DNA of 64,000 bases from Arenimonas terrae. GTDB lineage: Bacteria > Pseudomonadota > Gammaproteobacteria > Xanthomonadales > Xanthomonadaceae. How positions within the stretch are numbered: the stretch's first letter is position 1; each line of letters opens with the position of its first letter. A model generated the notes under the pieces. The model made no database searches. It saw only the letters and a list, made by a program, of their open reading frames with translations, and had not been told where the DNA came from. Of the stretch, positions 24,825 through 36,721 are shown piece by piece. The position numbers and the translations under genes were made by a program. The DNA lies in assembly GCF_006265115.1 (NCBI RefSeq), contig NZ_SMDR01000003.1, forward strand, positions 186,001 through 250,000, given 5' to 3'.

Positions 24825-27800
24825 CGGCGCGGCTCCGGCGCCGGTTCGCGCGGATCCTGCGGCGGCCGCGGGGCCGGCAGTTCGCGCACGTGCACGTCCA
24901 GCTGGGGATAGGCGAAGGCGATGCCGTTCTGGTCGAACAGCTCGACCAGGCGGGCGTTGATCTCGTTGCGCACGGCCAGGCGGTCGCTCATGTTGCCCAC
25001 GAAAACCCGCAGCTCGAAGTCCAGGGTGCTGGCGCCGAAGGCCAGCAGCCAGCTGCGCGGCGCCCAGTCCTTGAGCACGCGCGGGTTCTCCTCGGCGGCC
25101 TGCAGCAGCAGTTTGTGCACCAGGGCCGGGTCGGTGCCGTAGTCCACGCCGACCTTGATCGAGATGCGCGTGGTCTCGTCGGTCAGGGTCCAGTTCACCA
25201 GCTGGCCGGTGATGAAGGTCTTGTTCGGGACCACGATCTCCTTGTTGTCGAAATCAAGGATCGTCGTGGCGCGGGTGCGGATGCGGGTGACGGTGCCGTC
25301 GAGGTTGTTCACCGTGATCACGTCGCCGACCCGGAACGGCCGCTCGAACAGCAGGATCAGGCCGGAGACGAAGTTGGCGAAGATCTCCTGCAGGCCGAAA
25401 CCCAGGCCGACGGTGAGCGCCGCCGCCATCCACTGCAGCTGGCCCCAGCGCAGGCCCAGCAGGCCCAGGCCGATCACCACGCCCACCAGAACGATCGCGT
25501 AGCGCGACACGCTGGTGATGGCGTAGCGCGAGGCCGCGTCGATGTTCACCTTCGACAGCAGGCCGATCTCGATCAGGCCCGGCAGGTTGCGCGCGGCCAC
25601 CACCGTCAGCGCCAGCGCCAGCACGCCCAGAAGCACCGCCATCAGGGTGATCGGCACCTGGCTGCTGCCGCCGTCGGCGGCGCTTTCGGTGATGGACCAC
25701 AGCGCGATCTCGTCGAAGCGTGCGAAGGCCAGCAGCACGTCCGACCACACCCAGGCCAGGCCGACCACCAGCAGGGTCAGCTTGATCGCCCGCAGCAGGC
25801 TGCGGCTGTGCGCGTTGACCTTCTCGAGCGTGATCTCCTCCTCCAGCTCCAGCGGCACCGCCTCGCCGCCGTCGCCGGGATCGGCTTCGCCGCTGCGCGC
25901 CTGCTTTTCCGCCTCTCGCTTCTGCTCGAGCCGGCGCAGCGCCAGCCGGCGCTCGCCCAGCACGAACCAGCGCGACAGAAGCCCGTGCAGCACCGCCACC
26001 GCGGTCACCATGCCGACGCTGGCGAACTGCGCGTTGAGCAGGATGGCCGTGGTGTAGACGTAACCGTCGAGCGCCAGCACCGCGCAGGCAAGCATCATTG
26101 CCGGCAGGACGAAACGAAGGACGCGGCGGCGCAGCGAGGGTTCGACGTCGGCGCCGCGGCTGTGCCAGAGCTCGTCGGGCGCCAGCAGCCGCCACAACGC
26201 CCAGGCCGAGAAGACCGACGCGGCGACGATCGCCAGCCGCGCCTGCACCGCGATCGCCAGCTCCTGGTTGCGGATGAAGGCCAGCGCGACAACGAAATAC
26301 AGCGGCAGCAACCCCCACGACAGCCGCGGCAGCCAGCGCCGCAGCGCTTCGCGCCGGGGCTTGGTCCAGCGGAAATGGGCGTGCGCCAGGCCGCGTTCGC
26401 GCACCAGCCAGCGCAGGAAGGCCAGGGTGAACATCGGCAGCGCCAGCGCCACGCAGGCGCGGCCCAGCGAATCGCTGTACTTGCCGCTGCTGCCGACGCC
26501 CTGCAGCAGCCCGCCCAGCAGCCACAGCGCGACCGCGCCGGGCAGCGCCGCCACCACGGTCCAGGCCAGGCTCTCGAGCGTGCGGCGGTAGCGATCGACG
26601 CGCACTTCGCGGATCGCCTGCGCCAGCGAGTCGAGCTTGGGCCGCGCGCGCCGGCGCAGCACCAGCAGCACGGCGACGACGGCGACGGCACCGGCGTAGG
26701 ACCAGGGCCGCTCCTGCAGCGAGCGCAGCAGCAGCTCGCCGGTGGTGACGAAGCGGGAAGGCTTGAACAGGTCGTACAGGCCGGCGGGCACGGTCGCCAG
26801 CCAGTCGGCGCCGACCGGCGCGTGGCTGCGGATCCACAGCAGGTGGCGGTCGAGGGTCTGGCGCAGCTCCAGGTTCGCGTCCAGGCGCGCCTGCAGGGTG
26901 CGTTCGGCCTGCTCGTGCGCCGCGACCAGGCGCCAGAGCGTGGGTTCGATCCGCGTCACCAGGTCCAGGCGCTCCTGCAGTGCCGCCTCCAGTTCGCTGG
27001 CGCTGGCCTGCGCGGCCGGCGTGCCGTCGTCGTCCTCCTGGCCGGCCTGGTCGCGCAGCGCGCGCACCGCGGCCGGCAGGTCGTCGAGCTGGCGGCGGGT
27101 TTCACTGAGTTCGATCAGGCGCAGGCGCAGTTGGGCCAGGGACTGGCGCGCCGTGTCGAGGCGCTCGCGCAGATTGCGCTCCGGCTCCAGCCGGCGCAGC
27201 TCCGCCCACAGCCAGATGCCGACCTGTTCGCTGCGGCCGCCCAGCTCCAGGCGGGTGCGGCTGTCGCGCAGGCCGGCGAGGTCGCGGGCCAGGGCCTGTT
27301 CCTGGTTGGCCAGGCTGCGGCGCTGTTCGTCCAGGCGCTCGTGCAGGGACAACAGCTCCTGGCCAAAGGCAAGGTTCTGGCGCACGGCGTCGGCGACCGG
27401 GTCATCGCGGCCGGCCACGGCCTCGGCGCGTTCGGCCAGGCCTAGGGCCTGGGCCTCGAGTTCGCCGCGGCCGCGTTCGGCGATGCGCTGCTGCAGCACG
27501 GCCAGGCGCGGCTCGCGCTGGGCGAGCTGGGTGCGCAGGGCGCGCAGCTCCAGTTCCTGCAGGCGCTGGCGGGTGCCGGCCAGGTCCTGCTGCGCCTGGC
27601 GCAGGGCCAGGTCTGCCTGCAGCTGCCGGCGTTCGGCGGCCTGGCGGGCGCGGCGGGCGTCGGTGAGCGCGGCGGGTTCGTCCCTGCCGGGCATGATCGG
27701 CGTCGACAGTTCGTCGATGCGGCGCTGCAGATCTGCCAGCTGACTGCCCTCACGGGCCGGCTGGGCGACGGCATCGGCGAGTTCGGCGGTGATCGACTCG

Positions 27801-28198
27801 ATGCGGTCGCGCAGCTGGCCGGTGGCCAGGCGCTCCTGTTCGAGCAGCCGTTCCAGGGTTTCGACGTCGGCCTGGGCCGGCACGCGGGCGCGCCACTGCG
27901 CCAGGGCCCGGCGCGGGTCGATGGCGAGCTGGGCCTCGAGTTGGGCGGTGCGGGCGGGCGCGTTGGCGACTTCGGCGTTCAGGGCCTGCAGGCGCTGCTC
28001 CAGCGCGGCGGCTTCGCGGTCGGCGGCGCTGGCGGCGTCCAGGGCCTCGTTGGCGGCGGCGCGCTGGGGGTCGGCCAGGGTTTCGAGGCCGGACTTGAGG
28101 CTGTCCAGGGGACTGCCGGTGGGACTGGCCGCCACCGGCAGGCCCAGCAGGCCCAGCAGCAGCACGAGGGAGTAGGACCACGGTCGGGAGGCGCGCAT
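24821..28198 (-). CDS. MscK-like mechanosensitive channel
   Basis: This 1125-residue inner-membrane protein protects cells from osmotic downshock. An N-terminal signal peptide is followed by about 450 residues of periplasmic, Arg/Glu/Leu-rich coiled coil. A multi-helix membrane region comes next, and then the MscS pore and beta domain (GLGFGLQEIFANFVSGLILLF, then RPFRVGDVI and PNKTFITGQ). Architecture and length match MscK/KefA rather than the small MscS. MscK itself also senses K+. It is a single gene, convergent with the cupin. Confidence 0.92.
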   Translation of the reverse strand: MRASRPWSYSLVLLLGLLGLPVAASPTGSPLDSLKSGLETLADPQRAAANEALDAASAADREAAALEQRLQALNAEVANAPARTAQLEAQLAIDPRRALAQWRARVPAQADVETLERLLEQERLATGQLRDRIESITAELADAVAQPAREGSQLADLQRRIDELSTPIMPGRDEPAALTDARRARQAAERRQLQADLALRQAQQDLAGTRQRLQELELRALRTQLAQREPRLAVLQQRIAERGRGELEAQALGLAERAEAVAGRDDPVADAVRQNLAFGQELLSLHERLDEQRRSLANQEQALARDLAGLRDSRTRLELGGRSEQVGIWLWAELRRLEPERNLRERLDTARQSLAQLRLRLIELSETRRQLDDLPAAVRALRDQAGQEDDDGTPAAQASASELEAALQERLDLVTRIEPTLWRLVAAHEQAERTLQARLDANLELRQTLDRHLLWIRSHAPVGADWLATVPAGLYDLFKPSRFVTTGELLLRSLQERPWSYAGAVAVVAVLLVLRRRARPKLDSLAQAIREVRVDRYRRTLESLAWTVVAALPGAVALWLLGGLLQGVGSSGKYSDSLGRACVALALPMFTLAFLRWLVRERGLAHAHFRWTKPRREALRRWLPRLSWGLLPLYFVVALAFIRNQELAIAVQARLAIVAASVFSAWALWRLLAPDELWHSRGADVEPSLRRRVLRFVLPAMMLACAVLALDGYVYTTAILLNAQFASVGMVTAVAVLHGLLSRWFVLGERRLALRRLEQKREAEKQARSGEADPGDGGEAVPLELEEEITLEKVNAHSRSLLRAIKLTLLVVGLAWVWSDVLLAFARFDEIALWSITESAADGGSSQVPITLMAVLLGVLALALTVVAARNLPGLIEIGLLSKVNIDAASRYAITSVSRYAIVLVGVVIGLGLLGLRWGQLQWMAAALTVGLGFGLQEIFANFVSGLILLFERPFRVGDVITVNNLDGTVTRIRTRATTILDFDNKEIVVPNKTFITGQLVNWTLTDETTRISIKVGVDYGTDPALVHKLLLQAAEENPRVLKDWAPRSWLLAFGASTLDFELRVFVGNMSDRLAVRNEINARLVELFDQNGIAFAYPQLDVHVRELPAPRPPQDPREPAPEPRR

Positions 28199-28328
28199 CG
28201 GCCTAGGCTAGCCCCCGGTGGGCGACAGCGGCAATCAACGGCGGCCCGCGGGTCGGCCCCGATTCATCGGCGTCGAATGCGGACAGCGCCGGTGGCCCCG
28301 GGCCGAGGCGCTCGGCGACAATGCCGCC

Positions 28329-29141
28329 ATGCCCGAACTGCCCGAAGTCGAAACCACGCGCCGCGGCCTGGCACCGCATGTCGAGGGCCGGCGCATCACC
28401 GGCGTGGTGCTGCGGCGCCCGGACCTGCGCTGGCCGATCCCGCCCGAGGTCGCGCGCGAGCTGCCGGGCCAACGCGTGCTGGGCGTGCGCCGGCGCGCCA
28501 AATACCTGCTGCTCGACACCGAGCCCGGCAGCGCCCTGCTGCACCTGGGCATGTCCGGCATGCTGCGCGTGCTGCCGGCGAAGACGCCGGTGGAAACCCA
28601 CGACCACGTCGACCTGGCGCTGGATTCGGGCCGCGTGCTGCGCTTCACCGACCCGCGCAGGTTCGGCTGCCTGCTCTGGCAGCCGGCGGGAACCACCCAT
28701 GAACTGCTTGAGCACCTCGGCCCCGAACCGCTGTCGGATGCCTTCGATGGCGACACCCTGTTCGCGCTCAGCCGCGGCCGCAAGGCGCCGGTGAAGACCT
28801 TCCTGATGGACCAGGCGGTCGTGGTCGGCGTCGGCAACATTTATGCCGCCGAAAGCCTGTTCCGGGCCGGCATCGCCCCGGGCCGGGCGGCCGGCGCGGT
28901 CAGCCGCGAGCGCTATGCGCGACTGGCGGCGGCGGTGAAGCAGATCCTGGCCCACGCCATCACCCGCGGCGGCACCACCCTGCGCGACTTCCTGAGCCCC
29001 GACGGCGCGCCCGGCTATTTCGAGCAGGAGCTGTTCGTCTACGGCCGCGAGGGCGAGGCCTGCCGGGTCTGCGGCCGCCGGATCCGCGACGGCCGCATGG
29101 GCAACCGCGCCACCGCCTGGTGCCCCGGCTGCCAGCGCTGA
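28329..29141 (+). CDS. mutM: formamidopyrimidine-DNA glycosylase
   Basis: This 270-residue base-excision repair enzyme removes 8-oxoguanine. It starts with the invariant MPELPEVE, whose Pro2 is the catalytic amine and Glu3 the acid. A helix-two-turn-helix region with VGNIYAAE follows. The C-terminal zinc finger has CRVCG and CPGCQR. The start is fixed by the need for N-terminal Pro. It is a single gene; the sigma factor gene follows after an 80-base gap. Confidence 0.97.
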   Translation: MPELPEVETTRRGLAPHVEGRRITGVVLRRPDLRWPIPPEVARELPGQRVLGVRRRAKYLLLDTEPGSALLHLGMSGMLRVLPAKTPVETHDHVDLALDSGRVLRFTDPRRFGCLLWQPAGTTHELLEHLGPEPLSDAFDGDTLFALSRGRKAPVKTFLMDQAVVVGVGNIYAAESLFRAGIAPGRAAGAVSRERYARLAAAVKQILAHAITRGGTTLRDFLSPDGAPGYFEQELFVYGREGEACRVCGRRIRDGRMGNRATAWCPGCQR

Positions 29142-29221
29142 GTGCCGGCCCGGCATTGACGCCCCCCGGCTCCAATGCGGCTATATTGTCGGCAACCCGC
29201 GCAGACGGGCCCCGGGGACCC

Positions 29222-29785
29222 ATGAACGAAACTGCCGAAATCACCCAGTGGTTGAGCGCCGCCCGTGGCGGCGACAAGTCCGCGCTCGACCGGGTGCTGG
29301 CGACGCTGTACCGCGAACTGCACGGCATGGCCCGGCGCCAGCTGGGCGGCCAGCAGCAGGGCCACACCCTGGACACCACCGCCCTGGTGCACGAGGCCTA
29401 CCTCAAGCTCGCCGGCCGCGCCGAAGCCGAGTTCGAGGACCGCGCCCACTTCTTCGCCTACGCCGCCAGCGCCATGCGCAGCGTCGTGGTCGACTACGCC
29501 CGCCAGCGCATGGCGGTGAAACGCGGCGGCGACCTGCACCGCGTCACCGACCTGCCCGAGGATGCCGGCGGCGGCATGCGCCTGGACGAGGACATGCTCG
29601 GCCTGGATGTCGCGCTCAACAAACTCAATGACCTCGACCCGCGCCTGGCCCAGGTCGTGGAGATGCGCTATTTCGCCGGCCTGTCGGAAACCGAGATCGC
29701 CGGCCTGCTGAAACGTTCCGAGCGCAGCGTGCGCCGCGACTGGCAGAAGGCCCGCATGTTCCTGCTGGCGGCCCTGCAGGGCTGA
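29222..29785 (+). CDS. ECF43/TIGR02999-type sigma factor
   Basis: This 187-residue ECF sigma factor belongs to the TIGR02999 group, usually found next to Ser/Thr kinases. Region 2 is at about 15-95 and region 4 at about 125-180 (LSETEIAGLLKRSERSVRRDWQ). The acidic DAED-type motif of region 2.2 is replaced by DTTA (residues 51-54). In ECF43 proteins such as EcfP the missing charge is supplied when a kinase phosphorylates a Thr there. The downstream kinase fits that model. No anti-sigma gene is present. Confidence 0.9.
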   Translation: MNETAEITQWLSAARGGDKSALDRVLATLYRELHGMARRQLGGQQQGHTLDTTALVHEAYLKLAGRAEAEFEDRAHFFAYAASAMRSVVVDYARQRMAVKRGGDLHRVTDLPEDAGGGMRLDEDMLGLDVALNKLNDLDPRLAQVVEMRYFAGLSETEIAGLLKRSERSVRRDWQKARMFLLAALQG

Positions 29786-29800
29786 GGCTGGCGCGCCCGC

Positions 29801-32611
<2,811 letters not shown>

Positions 32612-32617
32612 GTCGGC

Positions 32618-33250
32618 TCAGTCGCCGCGATCGAGCGGCAGCTGCGGCTGCTGCAGGTCGATGTAACCCTCGCCCGCCATCACCTTCTTGAACTCGCCGC
32701 GGCTGACCGAGACGTAGCGGTCGTTGCCGCCGATCTCGACCTGCGGGCCATCGGTGATCGCGCGGCCGTGTTCGTCCACGCGCACCACCATCGTCGCCTT
32801 GCGGCCGGTGTGGCAGATGGTCTTGATCTCGACCAGGTTGTCGGCCCAGGCCAGCAGGTACTGGCTGCCCTCGAAGAGCTCGCCGCGGAAGTCGGTGCGC
32901 AGGCCGTAGGCCAGCACCGGCACGTTCAGCCGGTCGACGATCTCGGTGATCTGCCACACCTGCGCCTTGGACAGGAACTGCGCCTCGTCCACCAGCACGC
33001 AATGCAGGGCGCCGTTGGCGGCGATGTCGGCGGCGGCCAGCGCCTGCAGGTCGTCGTCGCGGCCGAAGATGGTGCCGCGCGCCTTCAGGCCGATGCGCGA
33101 GGCCACCACGCCCTCGCCGTAGCGGTCGTCCAGCCGCGGCGTGAGGATGAGCGTGCGCATGCCGCGCTCGTGGTAGTTGTGCGCGCTCTGCAGCAGGGTG
33201 GTGGTCTTCCCGGCGTTCATCGCCGAGTAGTAGAAGTAGAGCTTGGCCAA
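32618..33250 (-). CDS. tdk: thymidine kinase
   Basis: This 210-residue type II thymidine kinase phosphorylates deoxythymidine for salvage. The Walker A loop is SAMNAGKTT, the Walker B-like region VLVDEAQFL contains the catalytic Glu, and the lasso region reads [10 protein letters not shown]. The zinc ligands are partly lost: the later Cys seen in the enteric enzyme is Ser here (YVSVSRGEF). It is convergent with the kinase gene, with a six-base gap. Confidence 0.95.
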   Translation of the reverse strand: MAKLYFYYSAMNAGKTTTLLQSAHNYHERGMRTLILTPRLDDRYGEGVVASRIGLKARGTIFGRDDDLQALAAADIAANGALHCVLVDEAQFLSKAQVWQITEIVDRLNVPVLAYGLRTDFRGELFEGSQYLLAWADNLVEIKTICHTGRKATMVVRVDEHGRAITDGPQVEIGGNDRYVSVSRGEFKKVMAGEGYIDLQQPQLPLDRGD

Positions 33251-33319
33251 GACGACGATCCGGCGTGGGGCGGGGCCGCCATTATCGCCCCTGCGGCCCG
33301 CCCTGTCCGGTGCGCCGGG

Positions 33320-34078
33320 TCAGCGCGGATCGCCGCCTTCTTCGGCCGCGGCATCGGCCGCCGGCTCGTTGAGGTCGGTCATCACTTCGCCGACGTCCAC
33401 GCTGCCCTTGCCGGGCTTCTTCCAGTCGTAGTCCTGCCAGCGCCAGTACAGGGCCGGGTTCCAGAACTTCTCGTGGTAGTACTGCGAGCCGTCGACACTG
33501 CGCATGCCGCCCGGCGTCGGGATCCTGATCTCGAGCGCGCCGACAAAACCGACGCGGCTGCCGGTCATGCGCCGGCGCTCGCGGATCAGCACCTTCTCCA
33601 GGCGCGGCTTGGCCGCGGCATCGCCGTATTCGTCGTACAGCGCCTGGCCGATCGGCACGGCGCGCTCGCGCTCTTCCGGCGTCAGCTGGGCCCAGAACTG
33701 CTCGCGCTTGGCCAGCAGCACCGGGTAGGCGCGTTCGGCGGCCAGGTCCATCCAGGCGTAGGCGGTGGCGCGGTCGACGTCGACGCCCTGGCCGTTCCAG
33801 TACATCTCGGCGATCACGCCCTGCGAGGGTTTGTCGCCGTAGCGCGCGGCGCGGCGGAAATCGTCGAGCGCGCGCTTGTAGTTCTTGTCCTCGAGCGAGT
33901 CCAGGCCCTGCAGGCGGTTGCCCAGGTCCGGATGCGCGGTGAGGAAGCCCGAGGACGTCATGATGGCCTTGTCGTCCACGCCGACGTCCTTGGGCGGCGC
34001 GGCGTCCTGCTGGGCGGACACGGGCGCGGCAACGGCGGTGGACAGGGCGATCAGCAGCGCAGCGGCGAGACGGTTCAT
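33320..34078 (-). CDS. secreted Sel1-like repeat protein
   Basis: This 252-residue protein has a Sec signal (cleavage near VSAQQ, about residue 23). A short Sel1/TPR-like region follows at about 65-115 (ALDDFRRAARYGD, then YAWMDLAAERAYP). The rest has no recognised domain. It should be periplasmic. Sel1 repeats usually mediate protein contacts; no partner is evident. It is a single gene. Confidence 0.72.
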   Translation of the reverse strand: MNRLAAALLIALSTAVAAPVSAQQDAAPPKDVGVDDKAIMTSSGFLTAHPDLGNRLQGLDSLEDKNYKRALDDFRRAARYGDKPSQGVIAEMYWNGQGVDVDRATAYAWMDLAAERAYPVLLAKREQFWAQLTPEERERAVPIGQALYDEYGDAAAKPRLEKVLIRERRRMTGSRVGFVGALEIRIPTPGGMRSVDGSQYYHEKFWNPALYWRWQDYDWKKPGKGSVDVGEVMTDLNEPAADAAAEEGGDPR

Positions 34079-34242
34079 GGTGGTGCTCCGGGGGAGGGTG
34101 CGAGCGGACTATAGGCCCGGGAAATGACCGCGCCAGCCGCCAGAGGTCATGTTTCCCGCAAGCCTGCGACGAAACCCGTCGATCCGCGGATGAAGGCCGG
34201 CGCGCGCGCGACGGTGCGGCGCCGGCCGGCATCCCTTTCCGG

Positions 34243-34983
34243 TCAGGGCGCCGTTTCCGCGCCGAACCCCAGCAGCGCCATCGCCTTGCCCCACTCCGCG
34301 TCGCCGGGCGCGCGCACTTCGATGCGGCGGCCGTCGAGCGGATGCGGGAAGGCCAGCCGCGCCGCGTGCAGCAGCATGCGGTGCACGCCGCGCGTGCGGA
34401 AGGCGAGGTTGTGGCGGCCGTCGCCATGGCTGGAATCGCCGACCAGGTGGTGGTGCAGGTGCTTGAGGTGGCGGCGGATCTGCCGGAAGCGTCCGGTCAG
34501 CGGCGTGCAGCACAGCAGCGCGTAGCGCGAGGTCGGATGCTGCGCGCTGGGCCAGTCCACTTCGGCCTGCGCCAGGGTGCGGAAAGCGGTCTGCGCGGGT
34601 TTTTTCTGCGGCTTGCCGGGGCCGCCGTCGAGCGGGTGGTCGATCAGCCCTTCGGCCGGCTCCGGCCAGCCGCGGCACACGGCCAGGTAGTCCTTCTCGA
34701 ACTCGCGCTCCATCAGGCGTTTTCCCAGCGCCGAGGCGCTGTCGCGGTCGAAGGCCAGCAGCAGGCAGCCGCTGGTGGCGCGGTCGAGCCGATGCACCAG
34801 GAACACCGGCCGGCCGAACTGGTCGCGCAGGCGGTCGGCGGCGAAGTCGGTTTCGCCGCGGGCCAGGGCGCTGTCGTGCACCATCAGGCCGGCGGGCTTG
34901 TTGACCACGGCCAGCTGGTCGTCGGCGTAGAGGACGTCGAGAGCGAGGGACACGGCGGGAACCGGGGGCGGAGGGGGCGCCAT
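34243..34983 (-). CDS. truC: tRNA pseudouridine(65) synthase
   Basis: This 246-residue pseudouridine synthase of the RluA family has the catalytic motif HRLDRATSG, with the Asp as nucleophile. It also has PAGLMVHDS near the N-terminus and GRFRQIRRHLKHL later. The size and absence of an S4 domain point to TruC, which modifies U65 in tRNAs. I chose the ATG at MAPPPPP. An alternative is another small RluA-type enzyme of unclear target. Confidence 0.82.
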   Translation of the reverse strand: MAPPPPPVPAVSLALDVLYADDQLAVVNKPAGLMVHDSALARGETDFAADRLRDQFGRPVFLVHRLDRATSGCLLLAFDRDSASALGKRLMEREFEKDYLAVCRGWPEPAEGLIDHPLDGGPGKPQKKPAQTAFRTLAQAEVDWPSAQHPTSRYALLCCTPLTGRFRQIRRHLKHLHHHLVGDSSHGDGRHNLAFRTRGVHRMLLHAARLAFPHPLDGRRIEVRAPGDAEWGKAMALLGFGAETAP

Positions 34984-35073
34984 GGTCGCACGGCTTGCCG
35001 CCAGATCCGGCACAGGCAAGCCCCGGGGCGCGGGCGTAAGCTCGAAACGCACCGCCGACTGACGGACCCTGCC

Positions 35074-36642
35074 ATGACCCTGCGCCGACCCTGCCTGATC
35101 GCCCTTCTGGTCCTGTCCGCCGCGTCGGCCGGCGCCCGACCGCCCGACGGCGGCCACACGATGGCGGCCGACCAGGCCAGCGACCAGGTCTCGGCCGACT
35201 TCGACAAGCAGCTGGTGCAGCGCGTGAACGAGAACCTGGCCACCCTGGCCCGGGCCGGCAAGGCGCCGGTGTTGGCGCCGCCGCGCACCCAGGCCATCAC
35301 CGGCATGACCTGGCCGATGGGCCCGGTGGATGGCATCGGCACCGCCTGGAGCGGCATCTCGAACTTCGTCGACCTCAACCTGGCCTACCCCAACCAGCTG
35401 CGCGACTACACCTGCGCCACCCGCACCTACGACAACGCCGGCGGCTACAACCACCGCGGCATCGACTACTTCATCTGGCCCTTCCCCTGGCACCTGATGG
35501 ACAGCGGCGCGGTGGACGTGATCGCCGCGGCGCCCGGCACGCTGATTGAAAAGCGCGACGGCTATAACGACCGCTCGTGTTCGTTCGACGCGCCCGACAC
35601 CGCCAACTACGTGATCATCCTGCACAGCGACGGCAGCATCGCCCGCTACCTGCACCTCAAGCGCGGCTCGGTGACGACGCTGCCGATCGGCAGCGTCGTC
35701 ACCGCCGGCACGGTGCTGGGCAAGGTCGGCAGCTCGGGCATTTCGACCGGGCCGCACCTGCACTTCGAGCTGCGCGCCACCAATGCCGTGAACGCACCCG
35801 TGGTCGACCCGAACAACGGCCAGTGCAACACCATCCCGACCAGCTGGGCCAGCCAGCGGCCCTATCGCGACACCCGCATCAACCGCCTTTCCACGCACAG
35901 CGAACCGCCGGTGTTCCCGGTCTGCCCGAACACCTTCGACCAGCCCAACTTCAAGGACAGCTTCGCGCCCGGCGATGCGCTGACCGTGGTGTCGGCCTAC
36001 CGCGATATCGGCCGCGGCATGGTCACGCAGTTCCGCATCCTGCGCCCGGACCAGTCGGCCTTCGCCAGCTGGAGCTTCGACATGGCCGAAGAGGGCGACA
36101 CGCCGCCCTATTACAACGGCGCCTACTGGTACTGGAACCACGTGCTGCCGTCGAACGCGCCCCAGGGGCTGTGGACGGTCGAAGCGACGCTCAACGGCCA
36201 GGTCACCACCCACACCTTCCAGGTGCGCACCGGCGCGGTGACCGAGGACGGCCCGCTGCCGCCGGAGCTGTCGGGCAGCTGGTACCACGTCGGCACCAGC
36301 GGCCAGGGTTTCAACATGGAACTGGTGAACGACCGGCGCTTCCTGCTGTATTTCTACGGCTACGACGACAGCGGCCGGCACCTGTGGCTGTACGGCGACT
36401 ACGACCCGGCCGCGCGCACCTTCGACTACGGCGAGCCGATGGACGTGCCGATGTACTTCGTCAGCGGCGGCCGTTTCAACGGCTTCGACCCCGATGCCAT
36501 CACCAGCCGCGTCTGGGGCACGGCCAGCGTCCAGTTCATCAGCTGCAAACGCGCCAGCGTGGTGCTGACCGGCGAAACCGGCACCCAGACCCTGGTGCTG
36601 GACAAGCTGCTGACGCCGGTGGGGCTGACCTGCAGCGACTGA
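35074..36642 (+). CDS. secreted M23 peptidase, copy 1
   Basis: This 522-residue protein has a Sec signal (cleavage near SAGARP, about residue 21) and an M23/LytM peptidase domain (about 80-260). The zinc residues are visible in NHRGIDYF and GPHLHFEL. A C-terminal domain of about 130 residues follows (SGSWYHVGTSGQGF, then FLLYFYGYDDSG), a module often seen in secreted lysobacterial proteins. It should cut peptide cross-links in cell walls, either its own or a competitor's. A paralogue follows directly, 79 bases on. Confidence 0.88.
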   Translation: MTLRRPCLIALLVLSAASAGARPPDGGHTMAADQASDQVSADFDKQLVQRVNENLATLARAGKAPVLAPPRTQAITGMTWPMGPVDGIGTAWSGISNFVDLNLAYPNQLRDYTCATRTYDNAGGYNHRGIDYFIWPFPWHLMDSGAVDVIAAAPGTLIEKRDGYNDRSCSFDAPDTANYVIILHSDGSIARYLHLKRGSVTTLPIGSVVTAGTVLGKVGSSGISTGPHLHFELRATNAVNAPVVDPNNGQCNTIPTSWASQRPYRDTRINRLSTHSEPPVFPVCPNTFDQPNFKDSFAPGDALTVVSAYRDIGRGMVTQFRILRPDQSAFASWSFDMAEEGDTPPYYNGAYWYWNHVLPSNAPQGLWTVEATLNGQVTTHTFQVRTGAVTEDGPLPPELSGSWYHVGTSGQGFNMELVNDRRFLLYFYGYDDSGRHLWLYGDYDPAARTFDYGEPMDVPMYFVSGGRFNGFDPDAITSRVWGTASVQFISCKRASVVLTGETGTQTLVLDKLLTPVGLTCSD

Positions 36643-36721
36643 GGCCGCGGCGCCGGCGCCGGCATGCGCCCGCCGGTGGCTTGGCGTAACCTTGCCCGGT
36701 GACCATCCGGGGGGAACCACC

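Noticed and set aside
24305-27445. Long open frame opposite the MscK-like gene
   Set aside because: It is the reverse of a high-GC coding region, rich in Gln, Arg and Gly with no domain. Such antisense frames are expected at this GC.
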